Origin: Prinia subflava
Lineage: Eukaryota; Chordata; Aves; Passeriformes; Cisticolidae
Assembly (NCBI RefSeq): GCF_021018805.1
Contig: NC_086283.1
Coordinates: 54,812,312-54,876,311 of the forward strand
DNA length: 64,000 nt
Direction of reading: 5' to 3'
Shown piece by piece: positions 62,889-64,000 of this stretch; position 1 is the stretch's first letter, and the number at the start of each line of letters is the position of its first letter. The position numbers were made by a program, and so were the translations under genes. The notes below the pieces were generated by a model, which saw only the letters and a program-made list of their open reading frames with translations, was not told where the DNA came from and did no database searches.

Positions 62889-64000
62889 AAAATGAATTTT
62901 TTAAACACGACCCTTAGGACATCGTCCCCTCTCATTTCATCACAGGTCTCACTCTTGAAGATTGTGTTTAGAATTAGTGGCACCAAGAATTAATTTTTTA
63001 TCTTATGTTAAACATATACATACAAGTCTTACCAGATGTGGGCTTATATGGAAAATATAAGAGTCTCAAACATAACAAGGAATCTCCTTCCTCCTTATCC
63101 TTTTTCTTGAAAAATGAGAGCCACACATGTATTTGGTGGAGCACCAAGGTTAACTCTTTAAAGAGTCTTTTATCATATATTTCACTGTTGTTTTAGTTCT
63201 GATATACCAATTTTTTCCTGTTTAGCATAAATTGAACATATCACTTCTCTTACCGAACAAAACTTTTATACAACCTGGACATCTGAAGGCCTGAAATGTA
63301 AGATGTCTTAACAACTGTGAGCCCTTAGAAAAGATGTGTTTTGAAGTACTGCTGTAGCCAAGACAAAGAAGAGGGCAAGGTCAGAGTCCAAGACTAAAAC
63401 GAGTTTTACATTGTTTTTTCTTTATTTGATTTTCACTGCCAGATGGAAATTGAACTGCAGTAAAATTAACCAGCATAGTTTCTCTCTACTATATTTTCTT
63501 ATAAAGGAAAGTCAGCAGTCAGAATTGGAAGATTCTCAAATCGTATCTGAATGATCAGAAGTGTCAAACCTTGTGACAGTCAGGATTCGCTCTGAAGAAA
63601 TATTGATGGAACATCTCTTCCTGAGTTCAACCAAACCAGAACAGTTATGGCAGAGTTTACCAGCTCAGCTCACTGCTGCTTCTCACTTGCTTTGTCAAAC
63701 ATCACCTGGATCTCCTTGCAGGGATGAGACCATGGCATAAGCCAAACAATGCAATATAAAGTAAAACTATTCTTGAGGTTGGCTCTTAAATATGCTGGGT
63801 GATTTTTTTATCTTCTAATCAACATCAGTGCAGAAAGCTACACTGAAAGGAGAGGCTAGGATATGCAAAAGCAAAAGGACAAGTAAATAATTCACGATTT
63901 CCTTAATTCATGAAAATTCATAATGCCAGGTGAAATGTCAATGTACTGCTCAAAACACAAGAAATTCTTTGCCAACAGCTAACTGGATTCCTTTCTTGAA
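62889..64000. other. Unique non-coding sequence
   Basis: No gene, RNA gene or repeat recognised. Confidence 0.55.

Noticed and set aside
62321..62986. 221-codon minus-strand open frame
   Set aside because: It spans the second solo LTR and runs past its end. Low-complexity serine/leucine-rich translation with no known retroviral or cellular domain.
1..64000. tRNA, rRNA, CRISPR, operon or bacterial-type features
   Set aside because: No cloverleaf, rRNA core, regularly spaced repeat or ribosome-binding-site/operon structure was seen. The sequence is a vertebrate genomic segment.

Overview
The window looks like AT-rich, non-coding DNA from a bird, most likely a songbird. The evidence is the repeat content. 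There is a decayed CR1 LINE with recognisable ORF1 esterase, endonuclease and reverse transcriptase blocks, a separate CR1 3' tail, and three avian-type long terminal repeats. I could support no intact protein-coding gene, exon chain, tRNA, rRNA, operon or CRISPR array. All open reading frames are short (at most about 220 codons), lack recognisable cellular domains, and the longest are accidental frames inside LTRs. The window is probably intergenic or a large intron.

Layout. 1-6620 is unique sequence with one candidate ancient interspersed repeat near 3430-3545. A 48-base T tract lies at 6625-6672 and a CR1 3' end at about 6935-7058. A well-preserved solo LTR sits at 11026-12386 (minus strand) with a perfect 5-bp target duplication (CACTG). 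At about 13240-13920 there are broken reverse-transcriptase blocks that resemble the L1/Tx1 clade rather than CR1, which is unexpected for a bird. At 20045-22406 there is a long decayed CR1 on the plus strand. It stops abruptly where a decayed endogenous retrovirus (22407 to about 28240, minus strand) begins. Reading on the minus strand, that provirus shows an LTR end, a Lys-type primer binding site, a long leader, gag, protease, reverse transcriptase, RNase H and integrase remnants. All are riddled with stops and frameshifts, and no 3' LTR was found.

From 28.5 to 62 kb the sequence is unique AT-rich DNA with microsatellites, a possible polyadenylated retrocopy ending at 53280, a 45-base A tract (54207-54251), a short direct duplication (55874-55933) and a perfect 12-bp hairpin (60568-60595). 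A second solo LTR lies at 62084-62883 (minus strand, target duplication CAGAG).

Nothing here forms a functional gene system. The observations most worth checking are the L1-like fragment in a CR1-dominated genome, the CR1/provirus junction, and the two solo LTRs, which may still carry promoter, splice-donor or polyadenylation signals.
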